64,000 nt of DNA from Gaetbulibacter_B jejuensis (GTDB lineage: Bacteria > Bacteroidota > Bacteroidia > Flavobacteriales > Flavobacteriaceae): the NCBI RefSeq assembly GCF_039524015.1, contig NZ_BAAAGF010000004.1:124001-188000 (forward strand), given 5' to 3'. Shown piece by piece: positions 25,331 through 33,434 of this stretch. A model generated the notes under the pieces. That model saw only the letters and a list, made by a program, of their open reading frames with translations. It made no database searches and was not told the DNA's origin. The translations under genes were made by a program, and so were the position numbers. Position 1 is the stretch's first letter. Every line of letters starts with the position of its first letter.

Positions 25331-26272
25331 ATGAAAATACTTGTTACAGGAGCTGTCGGTTTTATTGGCTCTCACACAGCTGAAAGACTTAAAGCTTTAG
25401 GGCATGATGTTTTAGGAATTGATAATTTTAATGATTATTACAGTCTGGAATTAAAGCAATTAAATGCTGATGCTTTAACCCAAAAAGGCATTTCAATCTT
25501 GAAAAAAGATTTAAGAGATTCTGACCTTGCTGAAGTGTTACCTAAAGACATCGACTATATTTTTCACTATGCTGCTCAACCAGGTATTTCATCAACTTCT
25601 ACGTTTGAAGACTATTTTAGCAATAATATAATAGCAACTAAAAATTTAATGGATTACGCTTTACAGTGTAGCAATCTTAAATTATTTGTAAATATTGGAA
25701 CCTCTTCAATTTATGGTTTAGAAGCGACTTTCCCTGAAAGTATTGCGCCAAAACCAGCATCTCACTATGGTGTTACTAAATTAGCTGCTGAGCAGTTAGT
25801 GCTTCAAAAAAGTAGAGAAAAGCAATTAAAATCATGCTCATTAAGGTTGTATTCTGTTATTGGCCCAAGAGAGCGTCCTGAAAAAATGTACACAAAACTC
25901 ATAGATTTAGGGTTGAAGGACGAAGCGTTTCCGTTGTATGAAGGCAGCGATAAACACCTTAGAAGTTTTACTTACGTAGGCGACATTGTAGATGGTGTAG
26001 TGAGTGTAATTGGTAATGAAGATAAGGTCAATGGTGAAATCATTAATCTAGGAACTGAGGTAGAACACACCACTCAAGAAGGTATTGAAGCTGTTGAAGC
26101 TGTTTTAGGAAAGTCTATAAAAATTAATGTTATTCCAAAGCGTCCTGGAGACCAATTGCGTACTAAAGCAAATATCGATAAAGCAAGAAAGTTGTTAAAC
26201 TACAATCCGCAAACTACATTGTTAGAAGCTGTGAAAGCTCAAGTAGAATGGTTTAAAGCCAATTTTTCATAA
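25331..26272 (+). CDS. NAD-dependent sugar epimerase/dehydratase (extended SDR)
   Basis: This 313-residue cytoplasmic enzyme has the Rossmann motif GAVGFIGS at residues 7-14, IDNFNDYYS typical of UDP-glucuronate and UDP-glucose 4-epimerases, a serine-rich GTSSIYG segment and the YGVTK catalytic Tyr/Lys. It resembles UDP-glucuronate 4-epimerase most, but the exact sugar is not certain. It is divergent from the polyprenyl-sugar operon, which may use its product. The 3' end overlaps convergent meaB by six bases. Confidence 0.85.
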   Translation: MKILVTGAVGFIGSHTAERLKALGHDVLGIDNFNDYYSLELKQLNADALTQKGISILKKDLRDSDLAEVLPKDIDYIFHYAAQPGISSTSTFEDYFSNNIIATKNLMDYALQCSNLKLFVNIGTSSIYGLEATFPESIAPKPASHYGVTKLAAEQLVLQKSREKQLKSCSLRLYSVIGPRERPEKMYTKLIDLGLKDEAFPLYEGSDKHLRSFTYVGDIVDGVVSVIGNEDKVNGEIINLGTEVEHTTQEGIEAVEAVLGKSIKINVIPKRPGDQLRTKANIDKARKLLNYNPQTTLLEAVKAQVEWFKANFS

Positions 26273-27343
26273 ACTCAATATATATTCTGCAGCAGCAAAT
26301 GGAGTGGTTTTACCATTTTCTATAAGTTCAAGCTGAGATTTGAGTGCTTCTTTTATTTTTGAATCTCCAAAGAAATCAGATTTTAAACGGTCTTCAATTG
26401 TTTGTAGTAGCCAAAATTTATTTTGTTCGTTTCTATGATGTTCAAAATAATTGTTCTTTTGGGTTGCTTCAACATAGTCATTTATAATATCCCAAATAGC
26501 GTCAATACCTTCTTGTTGTAAAGCACTACATAGTGTAACTTTAGGTTGCCAACCAGAAGCTTTAGCAGGATATAAATGCAATGCTCTATTAAATTCTACT
26601 TTGGCAAGTTTAGCAGCTTTTAGGTTGTCTCCATCTGCTTTATTAATAACAATGGTATCTGCCATTTCAATAATACCACGTTTAATACCTTGAAGTTCAT
26701 CACCAGCTCCTGCAAGTTTTAAAAGTAGAAAAAAGTCTACCATACTATGAACAGCAGTTTCACTTTGACCAACACCAACCGTTTCAATAATAATGGTGTC
26801 AAAACCTGCTGCTTCACATAAAATAATAGTTTCTCTAGTTTTTCTGGCAACACCACCTAACGAGGAGCCAGAAGGAGAAGGTCGTATAAAAGCATTTGGG
26901 TCTTTTACCAAATCTTCCATTCGAGTTTTGTCTCCCAAAATGCTGCCTTTGGTTAAGCTACTACTTGGGTCAACTGCCAAAACAGCTACTTTTTTACCAT
27001 TTGTTGTGAGTTGCGAACCAAAAGCTTCAATAAATGTGCTTTTGCCAACTCCAGGAACTCCTGTTATACCTATTCTTACCGATTTGTTAGCATAAGGCAA
27101 ACAGTGTTTTATAATGGTATTGGCTTTTTCTAAATGTAAAGGGTTAGAACTCTCTACCAAAGTTATGGCTCTGCTTAAATATGTAATGTCACCTTTTATA
27201 ATACCTTGAGCCAATACTTCGGCAGAAGGTTTATGACGTCTTCGGTTTTTTATGGTTTCAATAGAATCCTTGTTTGTAATTTCAGACTCTGAAACTCCTT
27301 TCTTTTCGTGTAAAGCAGACGATGATTTAGTGTTTTTAGCCAA
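26267..27343 (-). CDS. meaB: Methylmalonyl-CoA mutase-associated GTPase MeaB
   Basis: This 358-residue G3E-class GTPase protects and reactivates B12-dependent methylmalonyl-CoA mutase. A Walker A motif GVPGVGKSTF is in the middle, with IIETVGVGQSE and NKADGDN as the further GTPase motifs. An N-terminal helical arm and C-terminal dimerisation arm are present. The mutase genes are not in the window, but a cobalamin adenosyltransferase is at 38542-39117, which agrees with B12 use. It lies 17 bases after the DUF2911 gene and probably shares its transcript. Confidence 0.93.
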   Translation of the reverse strand: MAKNTKSSSALHEKKGVSESEITNKDSIETIKNRRRHKPSAEVLAQGIIKGDITYLSRAITLVESSNPLHLEKANTIIKHCLPYANKSVRIGITGVPGVGKSTFIEAFGSQLTTNGKKVAVLAVDPSSSLTKGSILGDKTRMEDLVKDPNAFIRPSPSGSSLGGVARKTRETIILCEAAGFDTIIIETVGVGQSETAVHSMVDFFLLLKLAGAGDELQGIKRGIIEMADTIVINKADGDNLKAAKLAKVEFNRALHLYPAKASGWQPKVTLCSALQQEGIDAIWDIINDYVEATQKNNYFEHHRNEQNKFWLLQTIEDRLKSDFFGDSKIKEALKSQLELIENGKTTPFAAAEYILSL

Positions 27344-27360
27344 GTTATAATGTCTTACCT

Positions 27361-27936
27361 TTATTCAATTGAATCTTTGATTACAGTTAAAGGTACGGCA
27401 ATTTTTGTTTTATCCCAAGCCATTGTAAGGTGAAGGTCACCTGTAGTATTATCAAAACCAATGGTAAATTGTTCAACAGTAGTATTGAGTTCTTCAGTAG
27501 GAACTTCAATTTCAAGTATATCGTGTTGAGGTTCTCTCATTGGCTTCATTTGCTCATCAACTCCCCAAGGATATAGTTTTTTATTAAAAATGACTTGCCA
27601 AGAGCTGTCTTTTGGTACTGTCCAAAGCGTGTAGATGCCTTTAGGTATAGCAATTCCTTTTACATAAAGCGATTTGTTGGTTTCAAAAGTTGTCGCTTCA
27701 TTGGCTCCTGTTCGCCATACTTGATTGTAAGGAACAAGTCCGCCAAAAATTTCCCTTCCTTTTTTTGAAGGTCTATTGTAAAACACTTCAACTTGTAAAT
27801 CGTTGAGTTTGTATTCTACATTATCTTTTGGGCTCAAGCGTTTAGAAAAAATATTTTCAACAAAATAAGAGTATAAAAATAGTCCTACAGCGACTAAAGT
27901 TAAAACAATAAGGATTCGTTTTAAAAACGTGTTCAT
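27361..27936 (-). CDS. DUF2911-family exported protein
   Basis: This 191-residue protein has an N-terminal membrane anchor (about 8-26). The DUF2911 core follows: VEVFYNRPSKKGREIFGGLVP, VWRTGANEATTFET and the later IPKGIYTLWTVP segment. Such proteins are frequent in Bacteroidota and lie in the envelope; the function is unknown. It is the upstream partner of meaB in a short operon, although no shared role is evident. Confidence 0.88.
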   Translation of the reverse strand: MNTFLKRILIVLTLVAVGLFLYSYFVENIFSKRLSPKDNVEYKLNDLQVEVFYNRPSKKGREIFGGLVPYNQVWRTGANEATTFETNKSLYVKGIAIPKGIYTLWTVPKDSSWQVIFNKKLYPWGVDEQMKPMREPQHDILEIEVPTEELNTTVEQFTIGFDNTTGDLHLTMAWDKTKIAVPLTVIKDSIE

Positions 27937-28056
27937 ACCTAAAAATTCGAATTTTAAAATTAAGTGCTAAAGATATATCAAAAACACCTAAAGACTATCT
28001 ATTTAACGTTCATTTATAATAATTTGGTATCATTTTAAAAAAAAGAGGTAAATTTT

Positions 28057-28081
28057 GCAACACTGTATGTTTTGTATCGTC
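28057..28081 (+). promoter_or_regulatory. Candidate ECF-sigma autoregulatory promoter
   Basis: GCAACA at 28057-28062 and CGTC at 28078-28081 are separated so that exactly 16 bases lie between AAC and CGTC, the layout of AAC/CGTC-type ECF promoters. CGTC is followed by TTTATAG. It lies about 43 bases before the ECF sigma gene start, so the sigma factor may activate its own operon. Confidence 0.55.
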
Positions 28082-28123
28082 TTTATAGAGAACTAAACCA
28101 ATAACCAAAAGATCAACTAACGC

Positions 28124-28675
28124 ATGTTTCAAGTTGAAATTATTGAAAAATGCAAGCAAAATAATCGTGCTGCACAACTACAAATTTACAACCAGTATTG
28201 TGATGGTATGTATGCTGTGGCAATGCGATTTGTAAAGGATTCTATGGAAGCTGAAGATATCGTTCAGGAAGCCTTTATAAAAGCTTTTGCTAAACTACAC
28301 CAATACAAAGCAGAGGTTACTTTTGGAGCTTGGTTAAAACGTATTGTTATCAATAAAAGTATCGATTTACTTAAATCCAAAAAGCAACATTTGTTGCAGT
28401 TGGAAGAGGTGCACCTAAAAGTAGTTGATGATAATGATGACAACTGGTTTGTTGAAGATACAATAACACTAGACGAAGTCAAAGAAGCTATAAAAAAGTT
28501 GCCAGAAAAGTATAAATACGTAGTTATGCTGTATTTGGTTGAAGGGTATGACCACCAGGAAATATCTGAAATTTTAAGTATTAGCGAAGTCGCTTCTCGA
28601 ACGCAACTGTCTAGGGGAAAAGTAAAATTAAAAGAACTGTTAACACTTACAAGTAATGGCACAACAAGATATTAG
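28124..28675 (+). CDS. ECF-type RNA polymerase sigma factor
   Basis: This 183-residue sigma-70-family factor has region 2 with MRFVKDSMEAEDIVQEAFIKAF (about residues 30-51) and region 4 with LPEKYKYVVMLYLVEGYDHQEI and the helix-turn-helix SISEVASRTQLSRGK. It should direct RNA polymerase to an envelope-stress type regulon. The anti-sigma-like gene overlaps its 3' end by 20 bases, and a matching AAC/CGTC promoter lies upstream. The trigger is not readable from sequence. Confidence 0.93.
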   Translation: MFQVEIIEKCKQNNRAAQLQIYNQYCDGMYAVAMRFVKDSMEAEDIVQEAFIKAFAKLHQYKAEVTFGAWLKRIVINKSIDLLKSKKQHLLQLEEVHLKVVDDNDDNWFVEDTITLDEVKEAIKKLPEKYKYVVMLYLVEGYDHQEISEILSISEVASRTQLSRGKVKLKELLTLTSNGTTRY

Positions 28676-29228
28676 AGAACTCTTTAAAGACGAACCAAAG
28701 GTTTCCAATCAAAAAATGCCTAAAGGACATGAAGCCCGTTTTTTAAAGAAGCTAGATAACGCACAACCGCAAAGAACAATCAAAAAACGTTTCAGTATAA
28801 TGCAAATAGCGGCAAGTGTTGTTATTCTTATTGGGATGGGTTTTGGAGCATATAAATTTTACAATGTGCCTCCAATTGAGCCTTCAAACGGTAAGGAAGA
28901 AGTGGTATCCAATTTAAAGTCGCTTGGTGATATTTCACCCGATTTAAAAAAGGTTGAAGACTACTATCTGGCTAATATTAACTTAGAATTATCCAACGTA
29001 AAGCTCACTTCAGAAAATAAAGAATTGTTTGATAGTTACGTGCTACGTCTTGAAGAACTCAATAAAGAGTACGATAGACTTTCGGTTGAACTAACCGAAA
29101 ATGGACCAAACGAGCTTACTGTAAGTGCCTTAATAGATAACTTAAAATTAAGACTTAATTTATTGTATCGCTTAAAAGAACAATTAAAAGATTTAAACGA
29201 CTCAGAAATGAGTCAGGATAATGCTTAA
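28656..29228 (+). CDS. Probable single-pass anti-sigma factor
   Basis: This 190-residue protein has a short cytoplasmic N-terminal part with the KMPKGHEARFLKKLD segment, one membrane helix at about 47-66, and a mainly helical periplasmic part (about 85-185). The gene overlaps the ECF sigma gene by 20 bases, so translation is probably coupled. Position and topology argue for the anti-sigma partner; no zinc-binding HxxxCxxC motif is present. This is inference from context, but the same gene order is common in Flavobacteriaceae. Confidence 0.75.
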   Translation: MAQQDIRELFKDEPKVSNQKMPKGHEARFLKKLDNAQPQRTIKKRFSIMQIAASVVILIGMGFGAYKFYNVPPIEPSNGKEEVVSNLKSLGDISPDLKKVEDYYLANINLELSNVKLTSENKELFDSYVLRLEELNKEYDRLSVELTENGPNELTVSALIDNLKLRLNLLYRLKEQLKDLNDSEMSQDNA

Positions 29229-29246
29229 AGCAATAAAAACGAACAA

Positions 29247-30827
29247 ATGAAAACAATACAATTAATGTTGTTTATGTTGTGTGCTACCATTAGTGTTACT
29301 GCACAGCAACGGTTAAATAAAATATCTCAATCTATAAAAGTAGATAAAGACGTTACCATAGATTTAAACACAAGCTATGTGCAAATTGAAATCGATACAT
29401 GGAATAAAGATCTTGTTGAGGTTGAAGCATATATAGAAAGCGATAAACTTTCAAAGGAAGAGCTTAAAAAAGCACTTGAAAACTGGAATATAAGCGTTGA
29501 AGGTTCAGGAAAAAATGTAAGTATAAGCTCTAAAGGAAGCCGAAATGTATGGGGAAACTTTAACATGGAAGGGTTTGAATTTGAGTTTGACAACAATTTC
29601 GAATTTGATGCCTTACGAGAGCTTGAATTTGAATTGGCTGAATTACCTGAAATGCCAGAGTTACCCGAAATGCCTGAGCTACCTGAAATGCCAGAAATGG
29701 AATTGCCAAAACTTCCTAAGCTTCCAAAATTACCTGAATTACCAAAAGGGATTCATTCAGTACATTTTGATACCGAAGCCTACAAAAAAGATGGTGAAAA
29801 ATACCTTGAAAAATGGAGCAAAGAGTATGAAGAAAAGTATGGAAAAGAGTACAAGGATAAAATGAAAGCTTGGGCAAAAGAATTTTCTAAAGTTGATTTT
29901 GATAACTACGAAAAGGAAATGCAAAAATGGGGAGAAGAGTATGGTAAGCAGTTTGGTGAAGATTATGAAGTAAAGCTAAAAGAGTGGAGCAAGAAGTTTG
30001 ATAAGCAATGGGGAAAAGAGTATGCTAAACGTATGGAAGAATGGGAAGCAAAACACGGTAAGCAAATGGAAGAACGCGCTAAACAAATGGAAGAGCGTAG
30101 TGCAGAAATTGCAAAACGTTTTGAAGAGCGCCAAAAAGCTCACGCTGAAAGACAAGCTCATTTAGCTGAACGTCTTGAAGAGCGTATAGAACGCAACGAA
30201 AAGCGTCGTGCTGAACTGTCTAGAACACTTGAGGCTAGAAGTGGTAAAGTAAAAAAGACCATTAAAATAAAAATGCCTAAAGATGCTAAACTAAACCTAA
30301 ATGTAAGACATGGTGAGTTGAAGTTTACTTCGGTTATTAAAAACTTAAGAGCAGATATTTCACACTCTACATTAGTAGCAAATCACATTGATGGAAGCGA
30401 GACTTCCATCAATGTATCTTATTCACCTGTGTTAATTGACACTTGGAGTCAAGGTGAGTTAAAACTAAATTATGTGGATAAAGCACATGTAAAGCAAGTA
30501 AACAGAATTGTATTAAATTCTAACTCATCAAACATTAGTCTCGACAATTTAAATGGCAATGCAATTATTGATGGTAGTTTTGGAGATTTAACCATTTCAA
30601 AAATCAACGATTCGTTTAATAATATCAATTTGGTGTTAGAAAATAGCGATGCACTTATAAGTTTGCCAAAAACAGCATTCAACTTGCAATATAAAGGAGA
30701 TAGAACGCGTTTTACCCATCCAGAAAAACAAGATGCTAAAAACACATCGTCGTTTTCTACTAATAGCCCAAATAGTAATAAAACAATTGTGGTTAATGCT
30801 AAATTTAGCCATGTTATAATGCAATAA
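29247..30827 (+). CDS. Exported repeat protein with DUF4097-like beta domain
   Basis: This 526-residue secreted or envelope protein has a signal peptide ending SVTAQ, a short beta region (20-110), and a proline-rich tandem segment of LPEMPE and LPKLPK units (about 130-170). A very charged helical region (175-340) follows, with repeated KEW/KWG-EEYGK-like blocks and EERAKQMEER heptads. The C-terminal beta-strand-repeat domain (340-526) resembles DUF4097. It is third in the ECF operon, 18 bases after the anti-sigma gene. It may be a target or sensor of the stress response; function unknown. Confidence 0.75.
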   Translation: MKTIQLMLFMLCATISVTAQQRLNKISQSIKVDKDVTIDLNTSYVQIEIDTWNKDLVEVEAYIESDKLSKEELKKALENWNISVEGSGKNVSISSKGSRNVWGNFNMEGFEFEFDNNFEFDALRELEFELAELPEMPELPEMPELPEMPEMELPKLPKLPKLPELPKGIHSVHFDTEAYKKDGEKYLEKWSKEYEEKYGKEYKDKMKAWAKEFSKVDFDNYEKEMQKWGEEYGKQFGEDYEVKLKEWSKKFDKQWGKEYAKRMEEWEAKHGKQMEERAKQMEERSAEIAKRFEERQKAHAERQAHLAERLEERIERNEKRRAELSRTLEARSGKVKKTIKIKMPKDAKLNLNVRHGELKFTSVIKNLRADISHSTLVANHIDGSETSINVSYSPVLIDTWSQGELKLNYVDKAHVKQVNRIVLNSNSSNISLDNLNGNAIIDGSFGDLTISKINDSFNNINLVLENSDALISLPKTAFNLQYKGDRTRFTHPEKQDAKNTSSFSTNSPNSNKTIVVNAKFSHVIMQ

Positions 30828-30916
30828 TCAAGCTTCTTGTATGAACAGAAATCTTACAGTTGTATAAAGGCTATACGTTTCAAAAAAGTGTATTTTTATA
30901 GAAATATTTTTTTGAA

Positions 30917-31609
30917 ATGCCCTCAAACACATTCCACGATTTTTTAGAACGCATTAGTACAAAACCACTTCGAGTACTAGATGCTTCAATTTCAAATTCA
31001 CAGTACATTTCTTTAGATCTTTCTAAGCACAATACCTTACTGCAATCGGTTGATGTATCTTCATCTTCAAAGCTTGAAGCATTTGTAAATGCGCATATAA
31101 ACAAGCATAATGGGTTGGTTGCCTTTGGTGGTTATAACGAAGTGCGAAACATTTACCAACGTAGTACACATTTTAACGAACAAAATCCACTAACCGAACG
31201 TAACATTCATTTAGGAATTGACCTTTGGGTTGCTGCTGATACAGAAATTCTTTCGCCTTTAGATGGAGTAGTGCATAGTTTTAAAAACAATACCAATTTT
31301 GGAGACTATGGACCAACTATAATTTTAAAGCACACCATAAAAGAGGTGAGTTTTTACACCTTATATGGACATTTAAGTACTGCGTCTATTGAGCATTTAA
31401 GCGTAGGACAACAGTTTAAACAAGGAGAAGAATTAGCAACACTTGGTGATCCTACTGTAAACGGCGATTATCCTCCACACTTGCATTTTCAAATTATAAA
31501 AGATATTGGTGAGTATGTAGGTGATTATCCAGGAGTAAGCTCAAAACAAGATTTAGACTATTATTTAAGCAATTGTCCAAACCCAAATGTGTTGTTGAAA
31601 CTGGAGTAA
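30917..31609 (+). CDS. M23-family (LytM-type) metallopeptidase domain protein
   Basis: This 230-residue protein contains a LytM/M23 zinc endopeptidase domain: His98 and Asp102 in NIHLGIDLW and His188/His190 in PPHLHFQ make up the metal site. No signal peptide is seen, unusual for a cell-wall enzyme, so a cytoplasmic or differently exported role is possible. The first 70 residues are unassigned. It lies 89 bases after the ECF operon and may belong to it. A structured element follows from 31632. Confidence 0.82.
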   Translation: MPSNTFHDFLERISTKPLRVLDASISNSQYISLDLSKHNTLLQSVDVSSSSKLEAFVNAHINKHNGLVAFGGYNEVRNIYQRSTHFNEQNPLTERNIHLGIDLWVAADTEILSPLDGVVHSFKNNTNFGDYGPTIILKHTIKEVSFYTLYGHLSTASIEHLSVGQQFKQGEELATLGDPTVNGDYPPHLHFQIIKDIGEYVGDYPGVSSKQDLDYYLSNCPNPNVLLKLE

Positions 31610-31631
31610 TTTTTTGAAGGGTTCGTTTAAG

Positions 31632-31720
31632 GGTCTCGGCTATGAGTAGTTGCGAGGGTTAACACTTAACTTCGTAAGTAGGCGAGAACAAGCAATAGAT
31701 TATATACGGTGTTACCCAAC
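31632..31720. repeat. Structured cassette-like element beside accessory genes
   Basis: This roughly 90-base segment is richer in GC than its surroundings. It has GGGTTAACAC (31656-31665) facing GTGTTACCC (31709-31717) with one unpaired base, TCTCG (31634-31638) facing CGAGA (31683-31687), and an imperfect dyad at CTTAACTTCGTAAG. The stop codon of the minus-strand 73-residue gene lies inside its right edge. I recall similar segments next to unrelated accessory genes in Flavobacteriaceae, but cannot verify this here. Confidence 0.45.
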
Positions 31721-31933
31721 GTTTTTTTCTTCAAGTTTTTTACTAATAAATCTAAAAATCAATAATGATGGAATTAAAATTCCATATAAAATTAGTGCAC
31801 CATTCCAATCAATATCTTTTTTCATTCCGATATATGAAATCAGCATAAGAGTTGCTACAAAAGAAGCAAGCAAAGTAACGCCATAGAAATATTTAAAGCC
31901 TTTAGAAAGAAGTGATTTTAATTCAGGATTCAT
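31712..31933 (-). CDS. Small two-span membrane protein, unknown
   Basis: This 73-residue protein has two predicted membrane helices (about 16-38 and 44-62), a short basic N-terminus and a KKLEEKN tail. No family is recognised. It starts 11 bases inside the end of the upstream 187-residue gene, so the two are probably translated together. Its stop codon falls within the structured element at 31632-31720. The pair looks like an accessory insertion between core genes. Confidence 0.6.
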   Translation of the reverse strand: MNPELKSLLSKGFKYFYGVTLLASFVATLMLISYIGMKKDIDWNGALILYGILIPSLLIFRFISKKLEEKNVG

Positions 31934-32486
31934 TTTTTATCCTGTATTTTCTTTTTCGGTCATATTTTATTTTCCAAGTATGGTATTTTAATTTGCCTAT
32001 AAATTTATTCCATTCGTGTCTAATTCCACCTAACTCCCAATTAACGTCAAATTTTCGTTCTGGTTTGTTTGAGTTTAGTGATTCTGTCACATAGAAAGGT
32101 CTTGAAACTTTGCAATGTAACATTGGTTCGTTATCCTTTATTGTTGGATAAAATTCTTCTATATGTGAAGTTTTAAGAAAATACCGAATTTCAATTATGG
32201 TTTTATTCCGCAACGATTTATAAATGTATAGGTTTATGTCATAAAGATTTTCATAAATCGTAGATAGTTCCGCTACAATTCTGTTCAACGTTTTTGGTGC
32301 TTTTTTGTCATTAATCCTTTTTCTAATTTTCGCATGTTCAAAAAAGTTTTTTCCGATACTTTCATCAATTTCCGACATAATATATAAGCAATTTCTTGAT
32401 ATTTTATTCCAACAAATATCGGTTGCTATATCAATCAAACTTGATGTTGCTTCTTGGATTTTATTTTCGAGCTCTACTTTTTTCAA
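31923..32486 (-). CDS. Unknown helical soluble protein, accessory
   Basis: This 187-residue mainly helical protein has no signal, membrane span or motif I recognise. It opens MKKVELENKIQEATSSLID and ends with a very basic tail KYDRKRKYRIKNES. The start must be TTG at 32486: an in-frame stop lies upstream and the next ATG would remove 36 residues. It overlaps the two-span membrane protein gene by 11 bases. Atypical content and absence of a family suggest a strain-specific accessory gene. Confidence 0.6.
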   Translation of the reverse strand: MKKVELENKIQEATSSLIDIATDICWNKISRNCLYIMSEIDESIGKNFFEHAKIRKRINDKKAPKTLNRIVAELSTIYENLYDINLYIYKSLRNKTIIEIRYFLKTSHIEEFYPTIKDNEPMLHCKVSRPFYVTESLNSNKPERKFDVNWELGGIRHEWNKFIGKLKYHTWKIKYDRKRKYRIKNES

Positions 32487-32540
32487 ATGTTTGGTAACTT
32501 TATAAAGATATAAATTCTTTCAATAACGAATATCAATAAC

Positions 32541-32581
32541 AAAAAAGCTCAACTGTTTTTATAAAAAAGTCAAGCTTTTGA
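32541..32581 (-). terminator. Terminator of the thioredoxin gene
   Basis: On the minus strand, AAAAGCTTGACT pairs with AGTTGAGCTTTT through a 12-bp stem with two G-U pairs, followed by a T-run. It lies 34 bases after the thioredoxin-gene stop. Confidence 0.7.
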
Positions 32582-32614
32582 TAGTTTATATGTTTAATGA
32601 ATAGCCTTTAAGCT

Positions 32615-33337
32615 TTACATCTCATCAATAATTTTTTCAATAAGTTCAGTAGTTATTTGATAGTTTTCTCCACTTGATTTAGCAATGTCAATAGATTCCT
32701 TTGCCATTTTTAAAGCTTTGGTGTAATTTCCAGTTTTGTATAACAACGCAGCGTATGTATCAGTATTATGGGAATTTCGGTCTAGTTCAATTGAACGCTC
32801 TACAGCTTTAATAGCTTTTAATAGAATTTTGATGTCACTATAATTTTCGTAGGCATTCCAAGCTAAACTGTTTAAGCTGTTAGAGGAGTTCCAATATTTG
32901 TCAATATTGGATTGACTAAAGTCGTCAAGATCAATAGTGTTTGATGAACTAGAAGCAACAGCGCCACCCATATGTTTTAGAATCAAGTCTTCCATTTCAG
33001 CTTTACTCATTGCGCCTTCAACAACTTCTAAATTAGAGCTGTTTTTAAGGAAAAAATACGTAGGCATTGCTGTAACATTTAACGCATCATCTACTTTGTT
33101 TTTATCAACATCAACTTTATAAAAGTCAACTTTATCTTTATATTTTGCTTCTAACTCTTTAATGATAGGTTCCATACGCTTACATGGTCCACACCAAGTA
33201 GCATAAAAGTCTAGTACAATTAATCTGTCGTTATTAACAAGAAGCTTTGCTTCAGCGTCATCATCAGTAAGTTCTGTTTGAGCAAATGACATCGTGATGC
33301 TTAATAGCATCATTAAAATAGAGGCAGTTTTTTTCAT
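32615..33337 (-). CDS. Exported thioredoxin-family protein
   Basis: This 240-residue protein has a signal peptide ending MSFAQ. It carries a thioredoxin domain with the redox pair in ATWCGPCKRM and a cis-proline segment VTAMPTYFF. A helical C-terminal part (about 150-240) contains TPR-like helices. It is likely a periplasmic thiol oxidoreductase. It is flanked by a terminator at 32541-32581 and appears monocistronic. Confidence 0.88.
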   Translation of the reverse strand: MKKTASILMMLLSITMSFAQTELTDDDAEAKLLVNNDRLIVLDFYATWCGPCKRMEPIIKELEAKYKDKVDFYKVDVDKNKVDDALNVTAMPTYFFLKNSSNLEVVEGAMSKAEMEDLILKHMGGAVASSSSNTIDLDDFSQSNIDKYWNSSNSLNSLAWNAYENYSDIKILLKAIKAVERSIELDRNSHNTDTYAALLYKTGNYTKALKMAKESIDIAKSSGENYQITTELIEKIIDEM

Positions 33338-33434
33338 GGTTTTGATTTGGTTAGAGTTATTGTCTTTAAAAAAAAATGATTATTTAGCGGAACGAATATC
33401 GTTTATTTTTTTTAAAAAACAAATTATCAAAGAG

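Noticed and set aside
31632..31720. Classical integron attC site
   Set aside because: ACCCAAC at 31714-31720 fits RYYYAAC, but the matching GTTRRRY box is not at the expected other end, and no integrase is visible. Kept only as a structured element.
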